NCBI RefSeq assembly: GCF_013408245.1
Contig: NZ_JACBYS010000005.1
Coordinates: forward strand, 62,001-126,000
Direction: 5' to 3'
Source: Duganella sp. 1224
Lineage (GTDB): Bacteria; Pseudomonadota; Gammaproteobacteria; Burkholderiales; Burkholderiaceae_D
Length of the DNA: 64,000 bases
Shown here in pieces: positions 37,268 through 46,441 of this stretch (positions within the stretch are counted from its first letter, which is position 1; each line of letters starts with the position of its first letter). Below the pieces are notes generated by a model, which did no database searches, was not told the origin of the DNA, and saw only the letters and a list, made by a program, of their open reading frames with translations. A program made the translations under genes and the position numbers.

Positions 37268-37734
37268 TTGACGCGGCGGATCAGCGCCCAGGCCAGCGCC
37301 AGCGTGAACAGGCCGAACCACAGGAACGACCACTGCGGAATCGACAGGCCGAACCACGGCGCCAGCGCGTCCTCGCACAGGCCGTCGGCCTTGAACAGGA
37401 AGGGCAGGTAGGTGGCGGTGGGGATCTTGTTGAGGAAGGTCTCCATCGGATCGATGCCGCACGACAGGCCGGGATGGGCCAGCACCCACAGGTGCTTGCC
37501 GGCGGTGCCGAGGCCGCCCAGCGCCGCCAGCAGGCCGACCCCGGCCAGCGCCTTCGGCTTGCTGGTATAGGCGCCGATCAGCGCGCACACGCCGATGGCG
37601 AGGAACAGATAGCGCTGGATCACGCACAGCGGGCAAGGCAGCATGTCCAGCCCGTGCTGCAGATACAAGGCGACGCCGATCAGGCCGAAGGCGGCGATGG
37701 CGATGGACAGCAGCAGGGAGCGGGTATGTATCAT
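37264..37734 (-). CDS. dsbB: Disulfide bond formation protein DsbB
   Basis: A 156-residue inner-membrane protein with four helices that reoxidises periplasmic DsbA and passes electrons to quinone. Both functional cysteine pairs are present: the quinone-proximal pair as CPLC in the first periplasmic loop (about 33-36), and the second loop pair in LSCGID and GLCEDA. ATG 37734 (MIHTRSLLLS) is chosen because it gives a normal short N-terminus; the reading further upstream would need GTG and adds 14 unusual residues. It overlaps prmC by four bases, so the two are co-translated. Confidence 0.93.
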   Translation of the reverse strand: MIHTRSLLLSIAIAAFGLIGVALYLQHGLDMLPCPLCVIQRYLFLAIGVCALIGAYTSKPKALAGVGLLAALGGLGTAGKHLWVLAHPGLSCGIDPMETFLNKIPTATYLPFLFKADGLCEDALAPWFGLSIPQWSFLWFGLFTLALAWALIRRVK

Positions 37735-37832
37735 GAAGAAGAATCCATCAGGGGTAAATGCCAATAATTTTCGCACAATGTTGCCAACAGGGCCTTAGAC
37801 GGCTCTTAATTCCACCCCGCAGCCCGCACACC

Positions 37833-37862
37833 GGGGTCCGACCCCGTACGGGGTCAGACCCC
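37833..37862. repeat. GGGGTC/GACCCC palindromic element, copy 3
   Basis: Thirty-base palindrome 14 bases beyond the prfA stop and upstream of dsbB. Its flanks (GCACACC on one side, CATC on the other) match copy 1 in the same order, showing that the repeat unit is longer than the palindrome. Confidence 0.85.
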
Positions 37863-37876
37863 ATCTGGCTTGGGGG

Positions 37877-38956
37877 TCAATCGTCGCCCAGCGCCGCCAG
37901 CAGCTCGGCCTGGTGCTCGGCCACCAGCGCGTTGACCAGTTCATTCAGGTCGCCATCCATGATGAAATCCAGCTTATACAGCGTCAGGTTGATGCGGTGA
38001 TCCGTCATGCGTCCCTGCGGATAGTTATACGTGCGAATCCGCTCGCTGCGGTCGCCCGAACCGATCAGGCTCTTGCGGGTGGCCGCCTCCTTGGCCTGCG
38101 CCTCGCGCAACTGCACGTCCTTGATGCGGGTGGCCAGCACCTTCATCGCCTGCGCCTTGTTCTTGTGCTGCGAGCGGTCATCCTGGCACTCGACCACGAT
38201 GCCGGTCGGCAGGTGGGTGATGCGGACGGCGGAATCGGTCTTGTTGATGTGCTGACCGCCGGCGCCGGACGCGCGGAAGGTGTCGATGCGCAGCTCGGAC
38301 GGATTGATGTTGACATCCTCCACCTCGTCCGCCTCCGGCATCACCGCCACCGTGCAGGCCGAGGTATGGATGCGGCCCTGCGTCTCGGTGGCCGGCACGC
38401 GCTGCACGCGGTGGCCGCCGGATTCGAACTTCAGCTTCGAATACACGCCGTTGCCCACCAGCCGCACGATGACCTCGCGGTAGCCGCCGAGGTCGGACGG
38501 CGACTCCGACACCATCTCCACCTGCCAGCGGTTGCGCTCGGCGAAGCGGGTGTACATGCGCAGCAGGTCGCCGGCGAACAGCGCCGACTCGTCGCCGCCG
38601 GTGCCGGCGCGGATTTCCAGGAAGATGTTGCGCTCGTCGTTGGCGTCCTTCGGCAGCAGCATCTTCTGCAGCGCCAGGTCCAGCTCGGCGGTGCGGGCCC
38701 TGGCGCTGTCGATCTCCTCCTGCGCGAAGTCCTTCATGTCCGGATCGGCCAGCATCTCCTGCGCCGCCTCGATGTCGGCCAGCGCCTCCTGGTAGGACTT
38801 GTAGACCGCCACCAGCGGGCCGATTTCGGCGTGCTCGCGGTTCATCTTGCGGTAGGCGTCCATATTGTCGGTGGCGCCTTCGGACATCAGCAATTCATCG
38901 AGTTCGACCAGGCGGTTCGCCAGTTGGTCAAGCTTGGCCAGCATGGATGGTTTCAT
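37877..38956 (-). CDS. prfA: Peptide chain release factor 1
   Basis: A 359-residue release factor that ends translation at UAA and UAG. The stop-codon-reading tripeptide Pro-Ala-Thr is in RVPATETQGRIHTS, which marks RF1 rather than RF2. The hydrolysis motif GGQ is in GAGGQHINKTDSAVR. Length and domain order are typical of the family. It is downstream of hemA on the same strand (69-base gap) and upstream of dsbB-prmC, the last of which methylates its GGQ. Confidence 0.97.
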   Translation of the reverse strand: MKPSMLAKLDQLANRLVELDELLMSEGATDNMDAYRKMNREHAEIGPLVAVYKSYQEALADIEAAQEMLADPDMKDFAQEEIDSARARTAELDLALQKMLLPKDANDERNIFLEIRAGTGGDESALFAGDLLRMYTRFAERNRWQVEMVSESPSDLGGYREVIVRLVGNGVYSKLKFESGGHRVQRVPATETQGRIHTSACTVAVMPEADEVEDVNINPSELRIDTFRASGAGGQHINKTDSAVRITHLPTGIVVECQDDRSQHKNKAQAMKVLATRIKDVQLREAQAKEAATRKSLIGSGDRSERIRTYNYPQGRMTDHRINLTLYKLDFIMDGDLNELVNALVAEHQAELLAALGDD

Positions 38957-39025
38957 AACGTATTCTGTGAGAGTGAAGCGGGCGCCGCGCGCGGCGGCGA
39001 GGGGAACAGCGGAAGGTGCGGGCCG

Positions 39026-40300
39026 CTAACGGCGGCCGCGGAACATCTGCGGCAGGATCTCTGCCAGTTGCGCGCGTTCTTCGCCGTGGGCCTGGCGCAG
39101 CGCGTGCTGCGGGCCGTGCATGAACTTGGCGGTAAGGCCCTTGGACAGCGCCTCCAGCACGGTGTCGATATCCTCGCCCTTGGCCAGCATCTTGCGGGCG
39201 CGGTCGAGTTCCATCAGGCGCAGCGCCTCGCCGTTTTCGTGCAGGCTCTGGATCACCGGCACCACGGCGCGGTCGTCGACCCAGTGCATGAAGGACTTGA
39301 CGCGGGTTTCGATGATGGCCTCGGCCTGGGCCACGGCGGCCTGGCGGTTTTCCAGGCCGGTCTGGACCACCTTGCCGAGGTCGTCGACGGTGTACAGGAA
39401 GGCGTCGTTCAGGCGCGCCACTTCCGGCTCGATGTCGCGCGGCACCGCCAGGTCGACCATGAACATCGGCTTGTGGCGGCGCGCCTTGATCGCGCGCTCC
39501 ACCATGCCGAGGCCGATCAGCGGCAGCGACGAGGCGGTGCAGGAAATGACGATGTCGTACTGGTGCAGCTTGTCCTGCAGCTCGGCCAGGCGGATGGCGC
39601 GGCCGCCGAAGCGGTGCGCCAGCAACTCGCCGCGTTCCAGCGTGCGGTTGGCGATGGTGATCGATTTCGGATTCTGCGCGGCGAAGTGGGTGGCGCACAA
39701 CTCGATCATCTCGCCGGCGCCGATGAACAGCACGTGCTGCTCGGCGATCTTGTCGAAGATGCGCTGCGACAGGCGCACGGCGGCGGCCGCCATCGACACG
39801 CTGTGGGCGCCGATCTCGGTGGTGCTGCGCACTTCCTTGGCCACCGAAAACGAGCGCTGGAACAGCTGGTGCAGATAGGTGCCGAGGCCGCCCGCCTCGT
39901 CGGCGGTGCGGATGGCGTCCTTGATCTGGCCGAGGATCTGGGTTTCGCCCAGCACCATGGAGTCGAGACCGGAGGCGACGCGGAAGGTGTGGCGCACGGC
40001 GTCGTGCTGCGGCAGCATGTACAGGTGCGGGCGCAGCTCGCTGTAATTCAGCTGGTGGAAATCGGCCAGGAAGTGGGCGCCGGCGTCGAGCGGATCGGGG
40101 ACGGTGCTGGCGGCGTACAGCTCGGTGCGGTTGCAGGTCGACAGGATGGCCGCCTCGTCGGCGCCGCCATGGTCGATGCGCTCGAACCACGAGCGCGCCG
40201 CCACCACCGCCTGCCCCAGCTGCTCAGGGGCAAACGCCAGCTGCTCGCGGAGCGAGACCGGTGCGGTGTTGTGGTTGAGGCCGACGGCAAGCAGCTGCAT
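39026..40300 (-). CDS. hemA: Glutamyl-tRNA reductase
   Basis: A 424-residue enzyme that reduces glutamyl-tRNA(Glu) with NADPH to glutamate-1-semialdehyde, the first committed step of tetrapyrrole synthesis by the C5 route. The catalytic Cys56 lies in STCNRTELYAA. The segment GETQILGQIKDA and the nucleotide-binding VLFIGAGEMIEL are in the expected order, followed by a C-terminal dimerisation helix. ATG 40300 gives the canonical start MQLLAVGLNHNTAPV. The hemA-prfA order is the common proteobacterial arrangement. Confidence 0.97.
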   Translation of the reverse strand: MQLLAVGLNHNTAPVSLREQLAFAPEQLGQAVVAARSWFERIDHGGADEAAILSTCNRTELYAASTVPDPLDAGAHFLADFHQLNYSELRPHLYMLPQHDAVRHTFRVASGLDSMVLGETQILGQIKDAIRTADEAGGLGTYLHQLFQRSFSVAKEVRSTTEIGAHSVSMAAAAVRLSQRIFDKIAEQHVLFIGAGEMIELCATHFAAQNPKSITIANRTLERGELLAHRFGGRAIRLAELQDKLHQYDIVISCTASSLPLIGLGMVERAIKARRHKPMFMVDLAVPRDIEPEVARLNDAFLYTVDDLGKVVQTGLENRQAAVAQAEAIIETRVKSFMHWVDDRAVVPVIQSLHENGEALRLMELDRARKMLAKGEDIDTVLEALSKGLTAKFMHGPQHALRQAHGEERAQLAEILPQMFRGRR

Positions 40301-40405
40301 TTCGGGTCCAGGCGGATGGTTATGCGGTCATTATACCCCTACTGCCTGTATGTTGCCTGTGGGACTGCCTAATGCTATAGCAAGATCAAACCCGCACGGC
40401 CAGGT

Positions 40406-40435
40406 GGGGTCTGACCCCGTACGGGGTCAGACCCC
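40406..40435. repeat. GGGGTC/GACCCC palindromic element, copy 4
   Basis: Perfect 30-base palindrome 44 bases beyond the stop of the OmpR-type regulator gene, in the gap before hemA. A flank CCCGCACGGCC resembles the GC-rich flank of other copies. Confidence 0.85.
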
Positions 40436-40479
40436 TAAGTGGTCGCGCAGGCGTCGAGGCAAAAGCGGGCGGGGTGGCG

Positions 40480-41169
40480 CTACGCGCCGAGTTTTTCCAG
40501 CCGGTAGCCATAGCTGTAGACCGGCACCAGCCGGAAGCCATTTTCTGGCTTTAATTGCAACTTGTTGCGCACCCGGGACACGTGCGTATCCATGGTCCGC
40601 GACGGCACGGCAGTTTCCCGTATCCACACCGCCTCGTGGATGTAGGCGCGCGACAGCGGCCGGCCGATGTTGCGGAAAAACAGCAACGCCAGGTAAAACT
40701 CCTTGTGCGTCACATCCAGCACAATGCCGTCCATCAGCAGGCGGCCGGGCCGCGTCTCGAACACATATTGCCCGAACTGCAACTGCTCGGCGCCGTTCTG
40801 CGCCGGATACGCCCGCCGCAGCAGCGCCTGCACCCGCGCCACCATCTCGCTGCGGCGCAGCGGCTTGATCATGTAATCGTCGGCGCCCGCCGCCAGCCCG
40901 GCCACGATGTCGTCCTCGCCCGAGCTGGTGGTCAGGAACAGCACCGGCGCGTTGTCCGGCAGCTTTTCCTTGGCGCGGCGCAGTACCTCGGCGCCGCCCA
41001 GGTCGACCACCTGCCAGTCGAGGATCAGCATGTCATAGCTGTCCTTGCGCAATTGCGCCAGCACGTCTTTGGCGGTCTGGAAGCTGTGGCAGATGTGGCC
41101 GGCCGAGCTCAGCACCTGGCAAATCAGTTCGGCTTGGCTGCGGTCGTTGTCGAGTACGGCAATTCTCAT
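40480..41169 (-). CDS. OmpR/PhoB-family response regulator, orphan
   Basis: A 229-residue regulator with a receiver domain (1-118) and an OmpR-type winged helix (about 130-225, including SRTMDTHVSRVRNKLQL). The phospho-acceptor is Asp51 or nearby in LILDWQV, the conserved Lys is in MIKPLRR, and the N-terminal acidic cluster reads LDND instead of the common DDD. No sensor kinase gene is adjacent, so the signal is unknown. It is separated from hemA by a palindromic repeat and appears to be its own unit. The 236-base gap upstream is AT-rich and probably holds its promoter. Confidence 0.93.
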   Translation of the reverse strand: MRIAVLDNDRSQAELICQVLSSAGHICHSFQTAKDVLAQLRKDSYDMLILDWQVVDLGGAEVLRRAKEKLPDNAPVLFLTTSSGEDDIVAGLAAGADDYMIKPLRRSEMVARVQALLRRAYPAQNGAEQLQFGQYVFETRPGRLLMDGIVLDVTHKEFYLALLFFRNIGRPLSRAYIHEAVWIRETAVPSRTMDTHVSRVRNKLQLKPENGFRLVPVYSYGYRLEKLGA

Positions 41170-41405
41170 GCTGTTGCCTGCTAGAAAATGTTAAGGGCAA
41201 GTCCCATCAAATATAACAGAGATTTACAAATAAATTAGCAAAAAGTCTAAAAATATTTTCTTTCGACACTATCGGTGAAGTTATGGCAATGCTTGTTTTC
41301 ACTGCGCCGACCCGCATATCCATTACACGGTACACTGGAGAAACGCCGAATTCAATGCGAAAGTTGAAAAATGGCAACGGCCTACAGTGATAGCCCGGAG
41401 GAGCG

Positions 41406-41921
41406 ATGAGCAGCAAAAAAGACACAAATTGGACGCTGGTGCCGGCCTCGGAGCGCGACATCGCGGCGGTGCGCGAACGCTGCCGTCAACTGGTGCGGCG
41501 GCGGGCCATGCTGTCGGCCGGCGTGGCGGCGGTGCCGGTGCCCGGGCTGGACGTGGTGTCGGACCTGCGGCTGTTCGCCCTGCTGATCGAGGACATCAAC
41601 CAGGAGTTCGGCCTGTCGGCCGAGCAGATCGAGCGCTTGCAGCCGAAGTTCCGGCTGATCGCCTACGAGGCCGCGATCGGCGTCGGCGGCATGCTGGTGG
41701 GAAAGCTGGTGACGCGGGAGGTGATCGTGCAGCTGCTGCGCCGCAGCGGCCTCAAGGCGGTGGCGCGGCAGGCCGGCAAGCTGGTGCCGCTGGCCGGGCA
41801 ACTGGCGTCGGCCGGCATCGGCTTTTTCGCCTTCCGCCAGATCGGCTACCAGCACGTGGAGGCCTGCGCCAGGGTGGCGCAGGAACTGCTGTCGGCCGGC
41901 GTGCATCGCCAGCCGGCTTGA
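41406..41921 (+). CDS. Small glycine-rich, membrane-associated protein of unknown function
   Basis: A 171-residue protein I do not recognise with confidence. The N-terminus is charged (MSSKKDTNWTLVPASERD). The segment AMLSAGVAAVPVPGLDVVSDLRLFALLIEDIN resembles the conserved part of the YcjF/DUF697 group, and two further glycine/alanine-rich hydrophobic stretches (AAIGVGGMLVGKLV, LVPLAGQLASAGIGFFAF) suggest membrane association. GGAGGAGCG precedes the ATG, a strong ribosome site. It converges on minE with a three-base gap between stop codons. Confidence 0.75.
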   Translation: MSSKKDTNWTLVPASERDIAAVRERCRQLVRRRAMLSAGVAAVPVPGLDVVSDLRLFALLIEDINQEFGLSAEQIERLQPKFRLIAYEAAIGVGGMLVGKLVTREVIVQLLRRSGLKAVARQAGKLVPLAGQLASAGIGFFAFRQIGYQHVEACARVAQELLSAGVHRQPA

Positions 41922-41924
41922 GGA

Positions 41925-42176
41925 TTACGCGTCCGGCAGGACGACGTTGACGTCCAGCACCTCCAGGTTGCCCTGGCGGTCCAGCGAGATCTTGATGTCG
42001 TCGGCGTTGACCTTGGTGTACTTGGAGATCACCTCGATCAGTTCCTTGTGCAGCGCCGGCAGAAAATCCGGGCCGGCGCGGCCATTGCGCTCGCGCGCGA
42101 TGATGATCTGCAGACGCTCCTTGGCCGCAGTGGCGGTCTTGGGCTTCTGCGGGAACAGGAAGGAAAGCAGGGCCAT
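41925..42176 (-). CDS. minE: Cell division topological specificity factor MinE
   Basis: An 83-residue protein that stimulates MinD ATPase and drives the pole-to-pole Min oscillation that places the division septum. The amphipathic N-terminus (MALLSFLF), the MinD-contact helix (AKERLQIIIARERN, about 18-31) and the dimerising beta-domain (DDIKISLDRQGNLEVLDVNV) are all present. Two bases separate it from minD; it is the last gene of the minCDE unit. Confidence 0.97.
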   Translation of the reverse strand: MALLSFLFPQKPKTATAAKERLQIIIARERNGRAGPDFLPALHKELIEVISKYTKVNADDIKISLDRQGNLEVLDVNVVLPDA

Positions 42177-42178
42177 GG

Positions 42179-42994
42179 TTACTTGCTCCCAAAGATACGC
42201 TGCAGCAGGCCCGGCTTCTCGTAGTTGATGAAGCGCAGCGGCACTTCCTGGCCGAGGAAGCGCGATACCACGTCCTCGTAGGCTTGCGCCACGTCGGTGC
42301 CCTTGAAGTGGATGGCTGGATTACCCTGGTTGGAAGCGTGCAGCACCTGTTCCGATTCCGGGATGATGCCGATCAAGGGGATGCGCAGAATTTCCTGCAC
42401 GTCCTCGTACGACAGCATCTCGTCCTGCTCCACGCGCTTGGGCGAGTAGCGGGTGATCAGCAGGTGCTCCTTGACCGGCTCGCCGCCGGTCTGGGCGCGG
42501 CGCGACTTGGCCTGGATGATGCCCAGGATGCGGTCGGAGTCGCGCACCGACGACACTTCCGGGTTGGTGACGATGATGGCCTCGTCGGCGAAGGTCAGCG
42601 CCATCAGCGCGCCGTGCTCGATGCCGGCCGGCGAGTCGCAGATGATGAACTCGAAGCCCATGTTGATCATCTCGTGCAGCACTTCCTCCACGCCGTCTTC
42701 CGACAGCGCGTCCTTGTCGCGCGTTTGCGAGGCCGGCAGGATGAACAGGTTGTCGCAGTGCTTGTCCTTGATCAGCGCCTGGGTCAGCGTCGCTTCCTTG
42801 TTGATCACGTTGATCAGGTCGTACACCACGCGGCGTTCGCAGCCCATGATCAGGTCGAGGTTACGCAGGCCGACGTCGAAGTCGATGACGGCGGTCTTGT
42901 GGCCGCGCAGGGCCAGGCCGGTGGAGAAGCTGGCGCTGGTGGTGGTCTTGCCCACACCGCCCTTGCCGGACGTTACAACAATAATTCTTGCCAC
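42179..42994 (-). CDS. minD: Septum site-determining ATPase MinD
   Basis: A 271-residue ParA-type ATPase that binds the inner membrane in its ATP form, recruits MinC and is released by MinE. The deviant Walker A is GKGGVGKTTTS (about 11-21). The switch motifs FDVGLRNLDLIMG and CDSPAGIE follow. The C-terminal amphipathic membrane-targeting helix is visible as KPGLLQRIFGSK. It is followed after two bases by minE and preceded after 26 bases by minC. Confidence 0.98.
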   Translation of the reverse strand: MARIIVVTSGKGGVGKTTTSASFSTGLALRGHKTAVIDFDVGLRNLDLIMGCERRVVYDLINVINKEATLTQALIKDKHCDNLFILPASQTRDKDALSEDGVEEVLHEMINMGFEFIICDSPAGIEHGALMALTFADEAIIVTNPEVSSVRDSDRILGIIQAKSRRAQTGGEPVKEHLLITRYSPKRVEQDEMLSYEDVQEILRIPLIGIIPESEQVLHASNQGNPAIHFKGTDVAQAYEDVVSRFLGQEVPLRFINYEKPGLLQRIFGSK

Positions 42995-43020
42995 GAATAA
43001 TCCTTTTCAGAGAGCTGCTG

Positions 43021-43806
43021 TCAAGCGCGGTTTGCGGAGTTGACAGATAGTATATCGATTCGGTCGCCGTTGAGGCGAATTTGCGCAGGCGCGCGTGCAA
43101 ATTCCGTTGGGAAACCGTCTTCAAACGTGCGGTACACGCCGGCGATGGACACCAGTTCCGGCGCCATGTTCATGGCGAAGATGCGGGCCTGGGCGTTGCC
43201 GGAGGCGCCGGCCAGCGCGCGCCCGTTGAGCGTGGCATACACGTGGATGCTGCCGTCGGCGATGATCTCGGCGCCGTTGTTGACCACGGCGGTGACCACC
43301 AGGTCGCAGCCGCGCGCGTAGATGCGCTGGCCGGCGCGCACCGGGGTGTCGATGATCATGACGTCGGTGCCGTTGCTGGCGGCAGCCGGCGGCTGGGCCT
43401 GGGCGGCGGCCACCGCCACCGGGGTCGCCACAGCGGCGGCCGGCGCGGCGCTCGGCGCGGCCGGGGCTTCCTCCTTCGGCTTGGCGCTGGCGGTTTCCAG
43501 GCTGAGGCCATGGGCGGCGATGGCGGCCGCCATTTCCGGCGGCGCGTTGCGCACGGCGACCGGGTTCAGGCGGTATTTTTTCAGCAGGGCGATCAGGCCG
43601 CCCCAGTCGACCGGTTCGCAGCCGGCCGGCAGGCCGGCGACGTCGATCACGGTCAGGTCGTCTTCGAAGAAGTCGGCGGTGCCGCCGGTCATTTCGGCCA
43701 GCGCGGCGTCGAGGGCGATGCGGTCGGCCGTGGCCAGGATGGCGGAGACGGCGACGACGGTGGAAATCTTGATTTCGATGGGCTTTTGAAACAGGCTCTT
43801 GGACAT
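43021..43806 (-). CDS. minC: Septum site-determining protein MinC
   Basis: A 261-residue inhibitor of FtsZ assembly that acts with MinD at the cell poles. The N-terminal FtsZ-inhibitory domain (about 1-105) is joined by an Ala/Pro-rich linker of about 50 residues, longer than in E. coli, to the C-terminal beta-helix that binds MinD (RAGQRIYARGCDLVV, GNAQARIFAM). It heads the minCDE unit. A palindromic repeat and the end of metE lie upstream on the same strand. Confidence 0.96.
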   Translation of the reverse strand: MSKSLFQKPIEIKISTVVAVSAILATADRIALDAALAEMTGGTADFFEDDLTVIDVAGLPAGCEPVDWGGLIALLKKYRLNPVAVRNAPPEMAAAIAAHGLSLETASAKPKEEAPAAPSAAPAAAVATPVAVAAAQAQPPAAASNGTDVMIIDTPVRAGQRIYARGCDLVVTAVVNNGAEIIADGSIHVYATLNGRALAGASGNAQARIFAMNMAPELVSIAGVYRTFEDGFPTEFARAPAQIRLNGDRIDILSVNSANRA

Positions 43807-43925
43807 GGGCGACAGTATCAGGGGTTGTCCCCGCGCGCATGCGCAGGCACCAGCATTCTACTGTGGAAAATGGGGAAAGTGGAGTCCTGGTGCGGGATTT
43901 CCCCCCGCAAGGCGGCCGGTTTTGC

Positions 43926-43953
43926 GGTCAGACCCCGTGCGGGGTCCGACCCC
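43926..43953. repeat. GGGGTC/GACCCC palindromic element, copy 5
   Basis: Twenty-eight-base copy with a GTGC centre and one truncated outer arm. It lies 13 bases past the metE stop codon and upstream of minC. Confidence 0.8.
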
Positions 43954-43966
43954 GCCTGACCGGGTT

Positions 43967-46390
43967 TTAATAGACGTCGCGCAGCTGATGGGCGGCGGCC
44001 ACCATGTTGCGCAGCGCCGTTTCGGTTTCCGCCCAGCCGCGCGTCTTCAGTCCGCAGTCCGGGTTGACCCACAGGTGGGCCGGCGGGATCACCGCGCTGG
44101 CCTTGTGCAGCAGGCGCACCATCTCGTGCTGCTCCGGCACGCGCGGCGAGTGGATGTCGTAGACGCCGGGGCCGATCTCGTTGGGGTAGCGGAACTGGCC
44201 GAAGCCGTGCAGCAATTCCATGTCCGAGCGGCTGGTTTCGATGGTGATGACGTCGGCATCCATGGCGGCGATCTGCGGCAGGATGTCGTTGAACTCGGCG
44301 TAGCACATATGGGTGTGGATCTGGGTGGCGTCGCCCACCGCGCTGGCCGCCACGCGGAAGGCGTGCGTGGCCCAGCCCAGGTAGGCCTCCCAGCGGCCGC
44401 GGCGCAGCGGCAGGCCCTCGCGCACGGCCGGCTCGTCGATCTGGATGATGCCGATCCCGGCCCGCTCCAGGTCGGCCACCTCGTCGCGCATGGCCAGCGC
44501 GAGTTGCAGCGCGGTGCGCTCGCGCGGCTGGTCGTCGCGCACGAACGACCATTGCAGGATGGTGATGGGGCCGGTCAGCATGCCTTTCATCGGTTTGCCG
44601 GTCAGGCTTTGCGCGTGCACGGTCCAGGCCACCGTCATCGCGCGCGGGCGGCTGACGTCGCCGTAGATGATGGGCGGCTTGACGCAGCGCGAGCCGTACG
44701 ACTGCACCCAGCCGTGTTGCGTGAAGGCGAGGCCGTCCAGCTGTTCGCCGAAGTATTCGACCATGTCGTTGCGTTCCGCTTCGCCGTGGACCAGCACGTC
44801 GAGGCCGAGGGCTTCCTGGCGCCGCACGGCGTCGGCGATTTCGGCGCGCATCGCGGCTTCGTACTCGGTCAGGCTGAGGTCGCCGCGCTTGCGGCGGGCG
44901 CGGGCGGCGCGGATGGCCGGCGTCTGCGGGAAGGAGCCGATGGTGGTGGTGGGGAAGGGCGGCAGCTGGAAGCGCTGGCGTTGCGCCGCCTGGCGCTGGG
45001 CGAAGGGCGAACGGCGCTGGTCGGCGTCGGTCGGCAGCCGCTCCAGCCGGTCGCGCACGGCTGGCTGGTGCACGCGCGGGCTGGCGCGGCGGCTGGCGAT
45101 GGCGGCGCGGGACGCGGCGAGCGATTCGGCGACCGGTGCGTCCAGCGCGTCGGGCCGTGCCGCGTCCTCATCAGCGGCGGCATCGCGTTGGCGCAGCGCG
45201 TGCCGCAGCGTGCGCAGCTCATCGAGTTTCTCGGTGGCGAAGGCCAGCCAGGAGCGCATGTCGGCGTCCAGCGCGGTGTCGGCGGCCAGCGAAAACGGCA
45301 CGTGCAGCAGCGAGCACGAGGTGGATAGCCACAATTTGCCGGCACGTTTGTCGACAATGGGCCGCAATACCGCCAGCGCGGCGTCGAGGTCGGTACGCCA
45401 GACGTTGCGGCCATCGACGATGCCCACCGACAGCACTTTGTGTACCGGCAACCAGTCGGCGATGCTGGTCAGCTCGTGCGGCGCGCGCACGCCGTCGACA
45501 TGCAGGCCGGCCACCGGCAAGCGGCAGGCCAGGCTGAGGTTTTCTTCGAGCGGCGAAAAATAAGTGGTCAGCAGCAGCGGCGCGCCAGCCTGGTTCAGCT
45601 GCCAGTAAGCGTTTTCGAAGGCATTGCGCCATGGCGCGGGCAGGTCGAGGCCGAGGATGGGCTCGTCGATCTGGACCCATTGGACGCCTTGCGCTTTCAG
45701 GCGGGCCAGGATCTGGCCGTAGACCGGCAGTAACTGCTCCAGCAGCGAAAGACGGTCGAAGCCTGCCGCGCCGCGCGCCTTGCCCAGCCACAGGAAGGTC
45801 AGCGGGCCGATCAGGGCGGCTTTGACGTGGTGGCCCAGCGCTTGCGCTTCGGCCACTTCGTCGAACAGCCGCTCGCTGGCCAGCGAAAAGACGGTGTCGG
45901 GCGTGAATTCAGGGACCAGGTAGTGATAGTTGGTGTCGAACCACTTGGTCATTTCCAGTGCGGCCGACGCGTCGGCGTGGTGCGCGCCACAGGCGCAGCC
46001 GGCGGGGTGGGCGGCGTGCGCGTCAGCGGCCGCGCCGGGCTCAGACGCCTGGCCCGCGGCCGCGCCAGCGCCGCGCGCCATGGTGAAGTAGCGGCCCAGC
46101 GGCGGCCGGTCCGCCTGGAAGCCAAAGCGCGCCGGTTCGCAGCCCAGCAACTGGATGTGATTGGCCACCTGGTCGTACAACGCGAAATCGCCCACCGTTA
46201 CCCAGTCCAGGCCGGCGTCGCGCTGCACGGCCCAATGGCGCGCGCGCAGTTCGCGGCCGGCGGCCTCCAGGCCGGCCTCGTCCAGCTCGCCGCGCCAGTG
46301 GCGCTCCAGCGCGAATTTCAGCTCGCGGGCCGCGCCGATGCGCGGAAAGCCCGGGACGTGGATTTGAATCGCTTTATTAGTGTTCGTCAT
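43967..46390 (-). CDS. metE: Cobalamin-independent methionine synthase
   Basis: An 807-residue zinc enzyme that transfers a methyl group from methyltetrahydropteroyl-triglutamate to homocysteine. Zinc ligands are visible in the C-terminal barrel as HMCYAEF (His, Cys) and NPDCGLKTRGW (Cys); the N-terminal pterin domain begins PGFPRIGAARELKFALE. Compared with the E. coli enzyme there are roughly 25 extra residues before EMTKWFDTNYHY, rich in Ala, His and Cys (HAAHPAGCACGAHH), coded at about 45965-46075. ATG 46390 (MTNTNK) is chosen over in-frame ATGs at 46402 and 46408, which lack any ribosome site. It is divergent from metR, its expected activator. Confidence 0.95.
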   Translation of the reverse strand: MTNTNKAIQIHVPGFPRIGAARELKFALERHWRGELDEAGLEAAGRELRARHWAVQRDAGLDWVTVGDFALYDQVANHIQLLGCEPARFGFQADRPPLGRYFTMARGAGAAAGQASEPGAAADAHAAHPAGCACGAHHADASAALEMTKWFDTNYHYLVPEFTPDTVFSLASERLFDEVAEAQALGHHVKAALIGPLTFLWLGKARGAAGFDRLSLLEQLLPVYGQILARLKAQGVQWVQIDEPILGLDLPAPWRNAFENAYWQLNQAGAPLLLTTYFSPLEENLSLACRLPVAGLHVDGVRAPHELTSIADWLPVHKVLSVGIVDGRNVWRTDLDAALAVLRPIVDKRAGKLWLSTSCSLLHVPFSLAADTALDADMRSWLAFATEKLDELRTLRHALRQRDAAADEDAARPDALDAPVAESLAASRAAIASRRASPRVHQPAVRDRLERLPTDADQRRSPFAQRQAAQRQRFQLPPFPTTTIGSFPQTPAIRAARARRKRGDLSLTEYEAAMRAEIADAVRRQEALGLDVLVHGEAERNDMVEYFGEQLDGLAFTQHGWVQSYGSRCVKPPIIYGDVSRPRAMTVAWTVHAQSLTGKPMKGMLTGPITILQWSFVRDDQPRERTALQLALAMRDEVADLERAGIGIIQIDEPAVREGLPLRRGRWEAYLGWATHAFRVAASAVGDATQIHTHMCYAEFNDILPQIAAMDADVITIETSRSDMELLHGFGQFRYPNEIGPGVYDIHSPRVPEQHEMVRLLHKASAVIPPAHLWVNPDCGLKTRGWAETETALRNMVAAAHQLRDVY

Positions 46391-46441
46391 GATGCCTGTC
46401 ATCCGCATTTAATATTGGTGATATAAAGTGTGCGGCAAACC

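Noticed and set aside
37913..40372. Long plus-strand open frame opposite prfA and hemA
   Set aside because: It is the complement of two unmistakable housekeeping genes and shows no family motif.
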